Assembly: GCA_902728285.1 (NCBI GenBank)
Contig: CACVBU010000485.1
Location: 62,001 to 126,000 of the forward strand
DNA: 64,000 nt
Direction of reading: 5' to 3'
Source of the DNA: Clytia hemisphaerica
Lineage: Eukaryota; Cnidaria; Hydrozoa; Leptothecata; Clytiidae
This document shows positions 34,201 through 45,190 of the stretch, piece after piece. Positions within the stretch are counted from its first letter, which is position 1. Each line of letters begins with the position of its first letter. Both the position numbers and the translations under genes were made by a program. Under the pieces are notes generated by a model that saw only the letters and a list, made by a program, of their open reading frames with translations, was not told where the DNA came from and did not search any database.

Positions 34201-36562
34201 ACCCCATAGTACTAAGTGATTTTGACTATTGACAGGTTGACACCACCTCTATTCGCACTTATTATCCAAAAAGTACCAAGTGCATTCGACTATTGACAGG
34301 TTGACACCACCCCCTTTTCTGCCCTGTTTAGCGGTCAAGATTGACTGGCACTCAAGGTAGTCAAGGTTATTGGAAACCAGTTAGTACTCTAGGCAGCCCT
34401 GGGATTGATAATTTTTCTCTATTTGATTTATGATAAATATGAAGCCCAAAACAAATGGTACAAAGCTACAAAACCCAACATGTGAAGTAAAAAGCCCAAA
34501 AATATTAGGTCTAAAGCCCCAGAAATAAAAACGTCACTTTTGTAGCGAAAAATTTTGCGCTAGAGAAGACATTTGCAGTTAAATAAAAACAAAAAACTGC
34601 TGACGAACATAACATAACGTATATCATAATGACATACTTTAAATAGCTCTACACAATATCAAAAGAAGCAATCTTTGACATGGGATTTAAGATTTGATTG
34701 GTAAGTCCAGAAAGTAAAACAAATAAAGTCTAACAAATAAAGTCTAAATAAAAGCTATTTTCAGCAGTTAGTACCCTAATAGTACCACTTGATTGACTTA
34801 AAATTTATATTACAGTACACCACCTATCAAAGCATTTTGTACCGTAAAAGTACCATTTGATTGAGTTGAAATTTATATCACACCACCTCTCATAGCATTT
34901 TGTACCGTAAAAGTACCATTTGATTGAGTTGAAATTTATATCACACCACCTCTCATAGCATTTTGTACCGTAAAAGTACCATTTGATTGAGTTGAAATTT
35001 ATATCACACCACCTCTCATAGCATTTTGTACCGTAAAAGTACCATTTGATTGAGTTGAAATTTATATCACACCACCTCTCAAATCAAAGCATTTTGTACC
35101 GTAAAAGTACCATTTGATTGAGTTGAAATTTATATCACACCACCTCTCAAAGCATTTTGTACCGTAAAAGTACCATTTGATTGAGTTGAAATTTATATCA
35201 CACCACCTCTCAAAGCATTTTGTACCGTAAAAGTACCATTCGATTGAGTTGAAATTTATATCACACCACCTCTCATAGCATTTTGTACGGTAAAAGTACC
35301 ATTTGATTGAGTTAAAATTTATATCACACCACCTCTCATAGCATTTTGTACGGTAAAAGTACCATTTGATTGAGTTAAAATTTATATTACAGTACACCAC
35401 CTTTCAAAGCATTTTGTACCCTAAAAGTACCACTTGATTGACTTAAAATTTATATTACAGTACACAACCTTTCAAAGCATTTTGTACCGTAAAAGTACCA
35501 TTTGATTGAGTTAAAATTTATATCACACCACCTCTCATAGCAGTTAGTACCCTAAAAGTACCATTTGTTTGACTTAAAATTTATAGTAGACCATCCTTTA
35601 CAGCAGTTAGCACCCACAAGGTACTAACTGCAAATTCTAAAAATCAAACATGACCCGCCACGGTACTAACCGTCATGATGTCTGGTACCAACTGCATGAC
35701 ACCCCCTGTGGAATCTAAAACACCAGATTTCATAGGAAAATAGACAAAAAATACTCGAATAATGGTCAAAATAAGAACATGTTAAGAACATTTTTAGGCT
35801 TAAAACTCAAAAAGTTTTAAAAGAACATCCGAAGGCGTCAAAAATTTTGGATGAAAATTCTTATAAAAAAACGTGTATACAGTGACAAATTTAAGCTCAA
35901 ATCTTATGATGAATCACTTATAGAGTTAACTTTCAATCATAAAATGTTAACCGTCTCAAATCAAGAACGAAAACAAAAATCAAGTTATTACATGTTTTTT
36001 TTTTATAAGCAAGTGTCTACCCCTATATCAGGCTCGCATTATGCTTAGCATTCTATTGTCCTCAAACAATAGAGCCATTGTTTAGGTACCTAAAACTGAG
36101 CCTGCATATGCTTATAAACGTTATGCTTATAAAAGAAAAAACATGTAGTTGCATAGGTCAAAATAATTTTAACTGGAGTTATTTTTAAAAATGTCATTAA
36201 GTTAGTCTGAAGGAAAAATTAGGCATAAAGTTATGTGTATACACCTTTCTTGTATACTTTCCTTGACACATTCTTTATAATTGGTCATATCTTTAGAACA
36301 ACAAATCTTTTATAGAATGCAAGTTTTTTGGTGGTTCTTCGACTAATAAGGAACCTCTATGCCAAATTTCAGTCTATTATTTTTCAAGATAAGAACATAA
36401 TGTTATCGAAGTCTTACCATGTTTAGTATTATTGTGCCATTCACCAGTGTAATGGTCACCATTCACTGAATAGAAAGTATTCAGTTGACCTTCTTTTTGT
36501 GCTCTACGATCCCATTCTTTCCATAATGGTTGGTTTTGTTTGGGTGATTTGACAAATGGCAT
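31300..36562 (-). CDS. MORN3: MORN repeat-containing protein 3
   Basis: Five minus-strand exons, 36562-36418, 33962-33802, 32862-32703, 32138-31954 and 31365-31300, total 717 nt in perfect phase. They give 238 residues, against 240 in human MORN3. Seven MORN-type units are visible, among them HYTGEWHNNTKHGKG, LYDGDWKNNKRCGFG, YYEGEWYLNKRSGWG and RYEGQWKDGMKHGEG. The last is the degenerate VFLGTWLNDVAKCG. The N-terminus (LWKEWDRRAQKEG) and the AKCGTMEDF segment are specific to MORN3 rather than to other MORN proteins. In vertebrates it is a testis and ciliary/flagellar protein. Intron 1 (2.4 kb) carries a minisatellite-bearing inverted-repeat element that split an older MITE. The gene is divergent from GPATCH3 at a distance of 4.8 kb. 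Confidence 0.95.
34010..34108. mobile_element. left half of a split AAGAACA-word element
   Basis: Starts ACACGTTTTTGTTATAAGAA and runs in consensus order through GTTAAGAACATTTCAAGGCT, then stops at the inserted element. The right half resumes at 35709. Confidence 0.75.
34109..35708. mobile_element. 1.6-kb inverted-repeat element carrying a 63-bp minisatellite
   Basis: The ends are AGGGAGATCATGCAGTTGG and, mirrored, AGGGGGTGTCATGCAGTTGG. The pairing extends through CACCAGATATCATGA/TCATGATGTCTGGTACC. The interior has GCAGTTAGTACC phrases and then the tandem array. Flanking MITE halves join into one normal element once this block is removed. Confidence 0.8.
34745..35610. repeat. 63-bp minisatellite, about 13 copies
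   Basis: The unit contains GCATTTTGTACCGTAAAAGT, ACCATTTGATTGAGTTGAAA and TTTATATCACACCACCTCT. The period is mostly 63 bp, so one minus-strand frame stays open, but I see no sign that it is translated. Outer copies are more divergent than inner ones. Confidence 0.9.
35709..35881. mobile_element. right half of the split AAGAACA-word element
   Basis: Continues from the left half at 34108: TAGGAAAATAGACA, ATAAGAACATGTTAAGAAC, TTAGGCTTAAAACTC, and the terminal TTCTTATAAAAAAACGTGTA. Confidence 0.75.
35988..36152. mobile_element. short AAGCAT-word inverted-repeat element
   Basis: ACATGTTTTTTTTTTATAAG at the left and ATGCTTATAAAAGAAAAAAC followed by ATGTAG at the right. GAGCCTGCATATGCTTATAA is inside. 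AACAATAGAGCCATTG links it to the GTTCTTA-word copy at 26302-26457. Confidence 0.7.
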
Positions 36563-37008
36563 TGTGCTAAAAAAAGTAGCTAAAAATTTGCAACATAAAT
36601 TTTTTGGAGAAAATTTGCTGGAGTAATTAGTTATTATTCAAAAAGTTCTCCCAAACAAATTGTCAATTACTTTACACTTCATTTATATTCAAATATGTTC
36701 GATAAGTTTGATTGCAATTAAATTGACCAACTCCTTTAGAGCTTTAGCGTGGACGGCTGCCAATACGGCATCGGAATGGAAAGTCAGATGAGAGCGAGAG
36801 CGCATGAGTGAGTACCGTGCGAGAGGGGGAATACAGCAAGCGTGTTCAACCAACAACAACAGAGTGTTCAATTGCGTTCAATTGCCTGAATTTCTGAAAA
36901 AGCCTTAACTTAGAAAAGTTTATCCTGCAGAGCAGCAACAAACAAAGATGAAAAACCTTTGTGATGAAGCCATCCCAAACTGAAAAAAGAGCCTAACATA
37001 ACAGTTCA

Positions 37009-37190
37009 ATAGACCTTTTTTTAATGAGGCCACCCTGTTGAGTAATTATGTAGTCCAACAAAAAAACAATGGTATAGCCATGCATAATTATTATGATAAG
37101 CATGAAACAGTAATTATGCATGGCTGTATCATTGTTTTATGCTGGACTACATAATTATTCAACAGGGTTGCCTCTTTAAAAAAAGGTCTA
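37009..37190. mobile_element. near-perfect palindromic element, copy 1
   Basis: Flanked by TA on both sides. The arm from TAGACC through CACCCTGTTGA and TAATTATGTAGTCCA is mirrored to GGTCTA. The centre is CATGCATAATTATTA...TAATTATGCATG. It should fold into an almost full-length hairpin. Confidence 0.8.
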
Positions 37191-37836
37191 TTTTAGGATA
37201 ATCTTACCTTTGCTTGTTTAGTAATCAAATCTCAAAAGAATTTAAATTCATATTAGAGTATGTTTTAGTACGACAACACAAAAAGTGTTTCAAAGTTAAT
37301 CTTTTTTCAGCCACAGAACCATTTTCATCTCCTTTTTTGCCCACGTTTCGTGCAAAAAATTTCGAATGTTTACGTCTACCATGTTTGTAAACGTAACCTA
37401 GGAAACGGGAGAGTAATCCCGAATCTATCCAGACTTCCGATTCGGTATTGGTAAATAGAACAAAAAATGGTAGCGCAGATGTGGAATAAAAACTTTACTT
37501 TAACTTTCGACGACGATTGACAATACGTTTCACCAGAGGAGTGTGAGTGTAAAGAGATTGAATGGACACAATCTGCATAATTTTTTTCATTACCTCAATC
37601 CCGACATCCTTCTTTAGAGAGTAGGATGTAGGAATATAAAAAGGTCGGAATCGCTGATTGTTGTGATTGAAACTAAATTCTTTGCTTAGCTAGCATGCAG
37701 CGGTCCCAGAGAGGAAAAACTTTTTTGTGTCGTTGAACTTCTTATATTATTCAAGTATTCTCTGAAAAGAAGGGTGTCTAAATTAGATAAGGGATTTTTT
37801 TTTAGAGTCAGAAAATTCAGTGGGGATGGGAAGAAT

Positions 37837-38014
37837 ATACCTTTTTTCAAAGAGGCCACCCTGTTGAATAATTATGTAGCAGAAAAACAATGATACATCC
37901 ATGCATAATTATTACAATATGCATGAAACAGTAATTATGCATTGCTGTATCATTGTTTGTATGGCTGGACTACATAATTATTCAACAGGGTTGCCTCTTT
38001 GAAAAAAGGTCTAT
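37837..38014. mobile_element. near-perfect palindromic element, copy 2
   Basis: Same arms and centre as 37009-37190 (AGAGGCCACCCTGTTGAATA mirrored by TATTCAACAGGGTTGCCTCT), 650 bp away and in the same orientation of its small asymmetries. Confidence 0.8.
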
Positions 38015-38327
38015 ACCGCCTATCGCCCGATAGGATTAACAAATAACGAGTGTGCAACTTGGCCCCGCGACTGACGTCAAACGCTTCATCGTTTTGCCAC
38101 TAATTTGTTCTTCCTCGTTCCAGACATTCACATGTGTTCCACTATGGATTTTTTCATATTTCGATTTTAAAAGCCTACTCAGTGCGAAAAAGAAATGAAA
38201 TGAAAAACTCAAATCAAATGACTCTTCTTTTGAAAATTGACTGGTTTCTATATGCTGTGATCTTAAAAATGGATTTATGTTTTTTGTTTCTGACAGATTG
38301 CTCTCTAAACTTTATATAAAACGTCCC

Positions 38328-39590
38328 TGTTTAGAAAACCAACTTTTCTTTTTTAGAATATACCTTACAATCTAGTTTTCATATTTATAGAAACTAGATT
38401 GCTGACGTGTGGAAAGGAATTTCGGCATGACTGATCCTTTTGTTTCGATAATAACATCAAAGCGGGAATTAATTTTCTCCTCGTTTCTTTCTTTCTTTCC
38501 TTTTTCTTTCTTTCCTTTTTCTTTCTTATCAGTTCACGCTTTCCCTCGCCACTTCCAAAGCGTGGTTAGTTCAAGAAGTGGTTAGATCGTCTGTCTCGCA
38601 TGCATGGGGCTCTGAGTTCGATTCCAATGGATGTCCAATTTTTCAATCCTTTAATTTTCTTTTTTAAATTCTCCTTCTTTTATAATGAAGGTCAATCAAA
38701 CAAGTAGCTAGCATATATTACCTCCGCTCTCTGTCTAAGGTTTAGATAAGCTATGATAGCATCACTTAATAAGAACTTTTTTAAGTTTTTTTCTCTTCAA
38801 TCTTTTTTTGCCACAAGCGATTATTCAAGGCTGAGGTATAGAAGAACGGATATAGGCGTTTGTGCCTGCGTTTGGTGACTGACAGTTTCACTTTCACTAC
38901 TTTCACTTTCACTTTCAGCCAGCGAGTGAGCAAGCGATTCTTTGTAAGAGAATCGTTAAATAACTTCTTTCAGAATCATTGAACTTATCGTTTTATACTT
39001 TAAAGGCAGAATAATAATTGATTTCTGGGTCAAAATGTTTGACACTTGATCCAATTGTTTGCTTATATTTCTTGCGTGGTCTTTATTTGAATTTCAGTAT
39101 TCAATGCTTATAAAATACGGTTGTTATAAGGGTATTAAACTCCTCACAAGGAGGAAACAGATCATAGATTCGAATTGAACGCGTAATTACTAATAGCAAT
39201 CAACATTACATAACGCGTCGATATCTCTTCACTCTAATGAAAATATGATACAAAATTAAAGTGATGAGAGAATCACAAAAACAAAATCAAGAATTGGACA
39301 CCCATTGGAATCGAACTCGGAGCCCCATGCATATGAGATAGACGATCTAACCGCTTGAGCGAACCACGCTTTGAAAGTAATGAGAGAAAGGGTGAACTGA
39401 TAAGAAAGAAAAAGGAAAGAAAGAAACGAGAAGAAAATTAATTCCCGCTTTGATGTTATTATCGAAACAAAAGGATCAGTCATGCCGAAATTCCTTTCCT
39501 CACGTCAGCAATCTAGTTTCTATAAATATGAAAACTAAATTGTAAGGTATATTCTAAAAAAGAAAAATTGGTTTTCTAAACAGGGACGTT
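38328..39590. mobile_element. 1.26-kb foldback with about 310-bp arms ending in tRNA-like sequence
   Basis: The arm at 38328-38640 (AACGTCCCTGTTTAGAAAAC to GAGTTCGATTCCAATGG) is repeated in reverse at 39285-39590. The arms contain a C/T-rich tract with CTTTCTTTCC and a tRNA-like part with box B GAGTTCGATTCC. The 640-bp centre includes CTTTCACTTTCACTTTCA. ATAA flanks both outer ends and may be the target duplication. Confidence 0.8.
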
Positions 39591-39745
39591 ATAACTGGTT
39601 CTAAATCTTTTTTATAATTGATTTGTCTTTTACAATAAAGCTGTTACCTAGGTACAAGAAAATTTATCCCATTTGTACTGGCTGGAGTAATTTTTTATTC
39701 AATAGGTCAGGCCTAATTGATAGTTTGGTTTGTGTCCCTAAATAT

Positions 39746-39980
39746 TTTCTGTAAAGCCCAAAAGGCTAGATGTTATGCTTTAAGCCATTGCAGGCAAAAA
39801 AAAATGAATATCACAAAAAAGATTGCTGCTATTGTTTTCAAAAACCTGCAAAGCTTCTTATTGGTCAAGCGCTGAAATTCTATTGCAATGTCATATGACC
39901 TAGGTAGGATTCCCTACCTAACCACGTCACACTTTTCAGTCAAAGCGCAACATCTAGCCCTTCAGGCTTTATAAATCTAT
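39746..39980 (+). mobile_element. MITE family A, uninterrupted copy
   Basis: TAAAGCCCAAAAGGCTAGAT at the left, CATCTAGCCCTTCAGGCTTT at the right, and GACCTAGGTAGGATTCCCTA intact. This provides the empty-site comparison for 2881-3029. Confidence 0.8.
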
Positions 39981-40229
39981 GCTCTGCCGTTCTGTCTTTA
40001 TAAACAACATCCACTTTGCACACAGAAACAAAACATAAAATAAGGCACAACTTACACCATTGTGAGCAAGTGGCAAAAATGTCCCTGTGCACCTAAAGAC
40101 AGGGAGTCGCGGCTGTATTCCTTACAAGAACACGTGGGGAATGCCTCAATCTGCAAGTGTAGAAGTGATTTTTTGATTGCTGCGTGTGCTGTGTACCCGG
40201 GTTTCAGGCTTTTTCTTTATATTCACGGT

Positions 40230-41012
40230 TGGACAGTCAGGAACTATTGCAAATTAGGATAAATTATCCTAAAAGGCTTTTATCCTAAATAGGCTAGAAT
40301 ATTTATCCTAGTTAGGATAAATTATCTATGTGAAAAATTCAAACTGAAATATTGGAAGAATGATACAGATCTGTGTCTTCTTTACTCTCTTAATCAATTA
40401 CGTATGCACAAAGAAGATTAACTTTAACCAAATGTGAACTTCTTATAAGCACGGAGTAAGTAAATAGAAAACTTTCATCCTAATTAGGAGGAATAGTCTC
40501 GGAATAGTACATAACATTTTATGTGTTATATATGCGCTTTTTTCCCGTCATAAAAAAATAAAGAACTTTAAAACAAGTTTGAGTGAATGCAAGTGTCGAA
40601 AGTGCTCATTCTCATTTACAATGTAAATAACACTGTGCTATATCTTATTTTGTTTATCGATATCTCTTTTTGAAAATTTCCTTTAAAAAACAAAGCAAAG
40701 TTCAGAAAGTTATCACTAAGAAAGTTCGATGCTTAACATTTGGAGTTTGTAAAACTTCTTAAAAATTGAATAACTTCTGAACGCACGCTGACTGGGAGAC
40801 AAGACTTCACAAGCATACTTTGCTGGCTCTAAATTACTCAAATTCATGCAAATCTTGACACGGATCTCAAATTTCATTCAATAAATCAAGTTTTTCTTCC
40901 TTTTATCCTAATTATTATTAGGATATAGATTTTTATCATAGCTAGGATAATTTATTCTATTTGGGCTAAATACTCGCATTTATCCTAATTTGCAATAGTT
41001 CTTGACTGTACA
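40230..41012. mobile_element. 780-bp inverted-repeat element rich in TATCCTAA/TTAGGATA
   Basis: GGACAGTCAGGAACTATTGC at the left is mirrored by GCAATAGTTCTTGACTGTAC at the right. Both subterminal regions carry several TTATCCTAA or TTAGGATAA words. No transposase frame is seen. Confidence 0.75.
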
Positions 41013-41324
41013 ACGTGAACAGGTGAAGCCCCTGACTGTTGGATTCCAGTGGGAAAAATAAAAAATGGTTCCAATTTTAGCTACCGACTGACCCACCGAC
41101 TCATTTTAAAGCTTCTAGAACACAAACCAAAGAATTAATTGGACCTGGCAATAGACCGTTGCGTTCTCCTAAGCGACTATACAAACAATAAAAACACTTT
41201 AATCAGAGAAGTTGGTTTTCTATTCCAACCCATTTTTTTGGTTTCACACTTTAAAGTTTTTATTTCATACCTACATTCCAAAGGTTATTGAGGTTATGTT
41301 GTTTTATTGTTTTATAGAATTATA

Positions 41325-44300
41325 ATGTCTCTAAAATCAATCAAGTTTGGTGTAGAAGATGGTAAAGGGTTTTTGGTTAAGAATCTTGCACTTGATGTTA
41401 ATGTTTCTACAAATGAAAAACTTGCTGAAAACCCAACACCGACTGCAACTAGAACTGGAGCTACAGACACTGATTCTAGGATTTCTGTTGAAGAGGAAAA
41501 TTGTAAGAATACTGAAAAAACTAAAGTTCTATTCATTGGAAACATACCAAAGCATTATCGATCAGCAGATCTTCGAACCTTTTTCTCTGAATTTATTGAG
41601 AAAGGGGCATTTGATTGCTTTCATTATCGACATAGACCTGAATCAACTAAAGTCAAGCAAGCCTCTGAAATTAATAATGAAGGACATAAAGACAAAGAAG
41701 AAAAAAGCACTTGTTGCTGTATTATAAAAATAAGGAATACCTTTGTGAAGAAATTCCAACAAAAATATCACAAGAGGCGATGGTATGGTGCAGAAAGACT
41801 ATATTCAGATAAAACACTATGCATTATCTTAGAGATTAATGTTGATTCCACTCAACCTAAAAAGTATCTAAGTAAAAAAGAAATGCTAAATGACAAACAT
41901 TTGGAGAATCAAGATATCCGTTTAGAAGATTTTGCCAGTCTTATTGAATTTGATCCACCTTTGAATATCATGCCCCATGGAAATGTCGGAACACCAACTA
42001 AACACTTTCGTGCAATGATTGCTAAGTGTGCTTTACCAGGCAGTGTTATAAAAAGTCTTGGGTTGTCTTTTGAGAAAGGCCCTAAGCAGTATTCTTCGGT
42101 TGAAATGGACTATGGTGAAGGAACCAGCAAAAATAAAAACACTAATAAAAATAATGCAAACAATAAAGAAAAAGAAAGTGATGAAAATGATTCTTGTCCG
42201 GAATCAGAAAAACCAGAATCTGATGCTGAAGACGGAGGAGATACAGAAGAATGGGATCGATATAACGCTTTGCATGATGATGTTGATAATCAATCACGTC
42301 CAAAGGAACGACTTTTTGAGGAGGATTTAGAAGTAAAATGGGAGAAAGGAGGAAGTGGACTTGTCTTTTATACTGATGCTTATTTTTGGAACGAAATGAA
42401 AGGGAAAGATTTTGATGAAGATACAGTGGATGATTGGGATGTCGACTACAGTGTTTATTATGAAGATGGTAAGATTCACTTTTAATGATCTGAAATTTTA
42501 TTTGTTTGTTTTATTTACTTACTTGCTGAAAGATGGGCTATAAAGTCTTATATATAAGGATAAAATTTCATTAATGGGTCGTGTATAATAATTGAAATTC
42601 TCCATATTTTTCTAAAGGAAAAAATAATTACACTCATATTTTTCATAGAAAACAAGAGCATCGCTATTATTCTAAATGCTTCGATTTTCAAAATGAAATC
42701 AGTGTGTTTTTAAGTGTTTCAGATCTAGCCCCTTCGGGCTTTGAAAACAAGGGGCATAACACTTAAGATAATTTGACGTTCTCATATATATATATGGTGA
42801 AGATCAGAGATCTGACCTCAAGGAGAGAAAGTGTTGAAAATACTAAATAAAATAAAGATGAAACATAAAAAGGCACTAATATTTTTATAATTATACGTTG
42901 TTTTTTTTTTTTTTTTTCTTCTTTTTTTTCTTTTTTTTTCTTTTTTTTGAATCTTTCGAAATATATAAATCAAACCAATCAAACATTCTGTCAAGAAATG
43001 AGAATTTTATGCTAAAAAGAACCAACAAACCAATAGACATAAAGTTTAAAAAGCCAAGCAGAAAAACACAAACACCAAAAACCACTCAAAAACCCAACCA
43101 ATGCAATCTGGAGTACCCGACTTGCGACAGGTACAGCGGCTTTAAACATGTTTTAAGGACGTCCAACACTCAGCCTCCCCCAGATTCCATATATAGATTT
43201 GGCTTAGTTGAAAATAGTATTTGGAAAAATCTCTTGTTTATAAAAATTGACAATTTCTTTATGATATTTTGAGGATTATTTAAAGACGTTCGTATGAAAT
43301 TCCGGTTTTTTGAACAGTATCAAAAATGGTTTTTTGGTAAAAAGATTTCGTTCTGATACTTTAATGGGATAAATTTTCGTGGGGATTAAATTTCATGGAT
43401 TTTGCAGATTTGGGTCTCACCTGCGAAATTAAGTCCCAATGGAAATTTGGCCTTATTCCGCAAAATATTTCTAAACAAAACTCAAAAAATGTTAAATGAA
43501 TGCTTTTTGAATGTTTAATGACATACGCTAATAATGCGTATTTCAACAACCAACATGCATGATTTGACAGTAATAGTCAGAAAATCGTGAAAATATTGTC
43601 ACCCATCTGTGAAATTTTGGATGATTGATGAAACGGAATCTTTTGATGATTTCCAGGCAAAGGATTTCGTTTTGATGTGCTGGATTCATTGTATTTTCTA
43701 AGGAGAAAGATTCCGTTTTGATAATTTGAATTCTTTGTATTTCCTAAGGAAAAAGATTCCGTTTTGATAATCTTAATTCCTTGTATTTTCCAAGGAAAAA
43801 GATTCCGTTTTGATAATTTGAATTCTTTGTATTTTCCAAGGAAAAAGATTTCGTTTTGATAATCTAAATTCTTTGTATTTTCCAAGGAAATAGCTTCCGT
43901 TTTGATAATTTGAATTCTTTGTATTTTCAAAGGAAAAAGATTGCCCTTTGATAATCTAAATTCTTTGTATTTTCCAGGGAAAAAGCTTCCCCTTTGATAA
44001 TTTGGATTCTATGTATTTTCCAAGGAAAAAGATTCCCTTTTGATAATTTGGATTCTTTGTATTTTCCAAGGAAAAAGATTCCCCTTTGATAATTTGGATT
44101 CTTTGTATTTTCCAGGGAAAAAGATTCCCCTTTGATAATATGGATTCTTTGTATTTTCCAGGGAAAAAGATTCCCCTTTGATAATTTGGATTCTTTGTAT
44201 TTTCCAGGGAAAAAGATTCCCCTTTGATAATATGGATTCTTTGTATTTTCCAAGGAAAAAGATTCCCCTTTGATAATTTGGATTCTTTGTATTTTCCAAG

Positions 44301-45190
44301 GAAAAAGATTCCCCTTTGATAATCTAAATTCTTTGTATTTTCCAGGGAAAAAGATTCCCCTTTGATAATTTGGATTCTTTGTATTTTCCAGGGAAAAAGA
44401 TTCCCCTTTGATAATATGGATTCTTTGTACTCTCGGGTACCTAATAGCTGCCTTTTTCGAAAATTTTCCGACCATGACATTCTTACTCCACTCCCCCCCC
44501 CCCGTTTATTAATTTTTGGGGAAATGTTTTTGATAGTTTCCTCTTTTGTCCTAATTCTGTACTTAGATACCCGAGAGTATTTTTCAAGCCAAAGGATTTC
44601 ATTTTGATGTGCTGATTTTTTGTATTTTCCAAATTAAAAATATTCTGTTTTGATAATGTGCTTTCTTTTTTCGTTGTCTAGGTGCTGGAGACAAACCTTC
44701 ACGTGATCAGTTACACATGCGAGTTGAAAAACGACGTCGTGACGGACGACAAGACGGCCCAACGAAATACTCCGAAATCCGACGTAAGGAAAAGACAAAC
44801 CGTAAAAAAATGACTGAATCTTTCGCTGAATTTGAGAAACATTCAAACTCTTTTGGTAGTCGGATTCTAAAACGACATGGTTGGAATCAAGGTGACGGAG
44901 TAGGATCTTCAAAACAGGGCATCAAAGAACCTTTAGATATCCAGGGACAAAAGTCGAGGAATAAAGTAGGCTTGGGCTTTTACGGTGAGAAGTTAGATCG
45001 GAGTACGGCGGTTAAAAAACCGAAACGTGTCGCTGAGAATGATGTTTATATTTCGACCATTTATGATGAGAAAGATGGCGAACATATAGATGCAATGCGT
45101 TTCCATGGCAAAGAGTTATTGAAATATAGAACTCCTAGTATTAATTTTCGAAAAGGTTCATCAGCGACAGTATCTAAGAAACCTAATTGA
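41325..45190 (+). CDS. GPATCH3: G patch domain-containing protein 3
   Basis: Two coding exons, 41325-42468 and 44682-45190, join in phase 1 to 550 residues (human GPATCH3 has about 525). The N-terminal region has an RRM-like fold start, KVLFIGNIPKHYRSADLRTF, near residue 66. The middle is a low-complexity Asn/Lys/Glu/Asp stretch. Then follow the conserved WDVDYSVYYEDG at the splice junction and a G-patch (FGSRILKRHGWNQGDGVG, then KVGLGF) at about residues 437-482. G-patch proteins activate DEAH helicases; human GPATCH3 is also reported to dampen RIG-I/VISA antiviral signalling. The start chosen is the first true ATG. TTTTATAG just upstream may close a 5' untranslated intron. The single intron (2.2 kb) contains a long 47-bp minisatellite. 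Confidence 0.95.
43630..44432. repeat. 47-bp minisatellite in the GPATCH3 intron, about 17 copies
   Basis: The unit contains TTTGATAATTTGGATTCTTT, GTATTTTCCAAGGAAAAAGA and TTCCCC. Left copies have TTCCGTTTT where right copies have TTCCCCTTT, so the array evolved in two blocks. The unit is stop-free in all three minus-strand frames, which produces long spurious open frames. Isolated units recur near 44590-44660 and 47290-47345. Confidence 0.9.
44429..44581. mobile_element. 150-bp TA-flanked element at the end of the 47-bp array
   Basis: TACTCTCGGGTACCTAATAG at the left is mirrored by TTAGATACCCGAGAGTA. TA lies at each outer edge. Array-like sequence (AAAGGATTTCATTTTGATG) resumes immediately afterwards, so it inserted into the array. 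Confidence 0.7.

Larger units (their letters stand above)
36563..41324. other. intergenic between divergent MORN3 and GPATCH3
   Basis: No gene seen in 4.8 kb. It holds two palindromic elements (37009-37190 and 37837-38014), a 1.26-kb foldback structure (38328-39590), a family A MITE (39746-39980) and a 780-bp element (40230-41012). Confidence 0.5.

Noticed and set aside
35062..35400. 112-codon minus-strand frame with 21-residue repeats
   Set aside because: Direct by-product of the 63-bp minisatellite, whose unit is a multiple of three.
34745..35610. CRISPR-like array
   Set aside because: Units are contiguous with no unique spacers, and the genome is animal.
42715..42750. Another full copy of MITE family A in the GPATCH3 intron
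   Set aside because: Only one end (CTAGCCCCTTCGGGCTTTG) is present; it is a fragment at most.
42898..43272. Frames through the T-run near 42900 in the GPATCH3 intron
   Set aside because: They begin in a homopolymer tract and contain no domain; the region is intronic.
43927..44480. Open frames of 174-182 codons on the minus strand
   Set aside because: They are the 47-bp minisatellite read in different frames. The repeating peptide has a 47-residue period, as expected from the DNA repeat.
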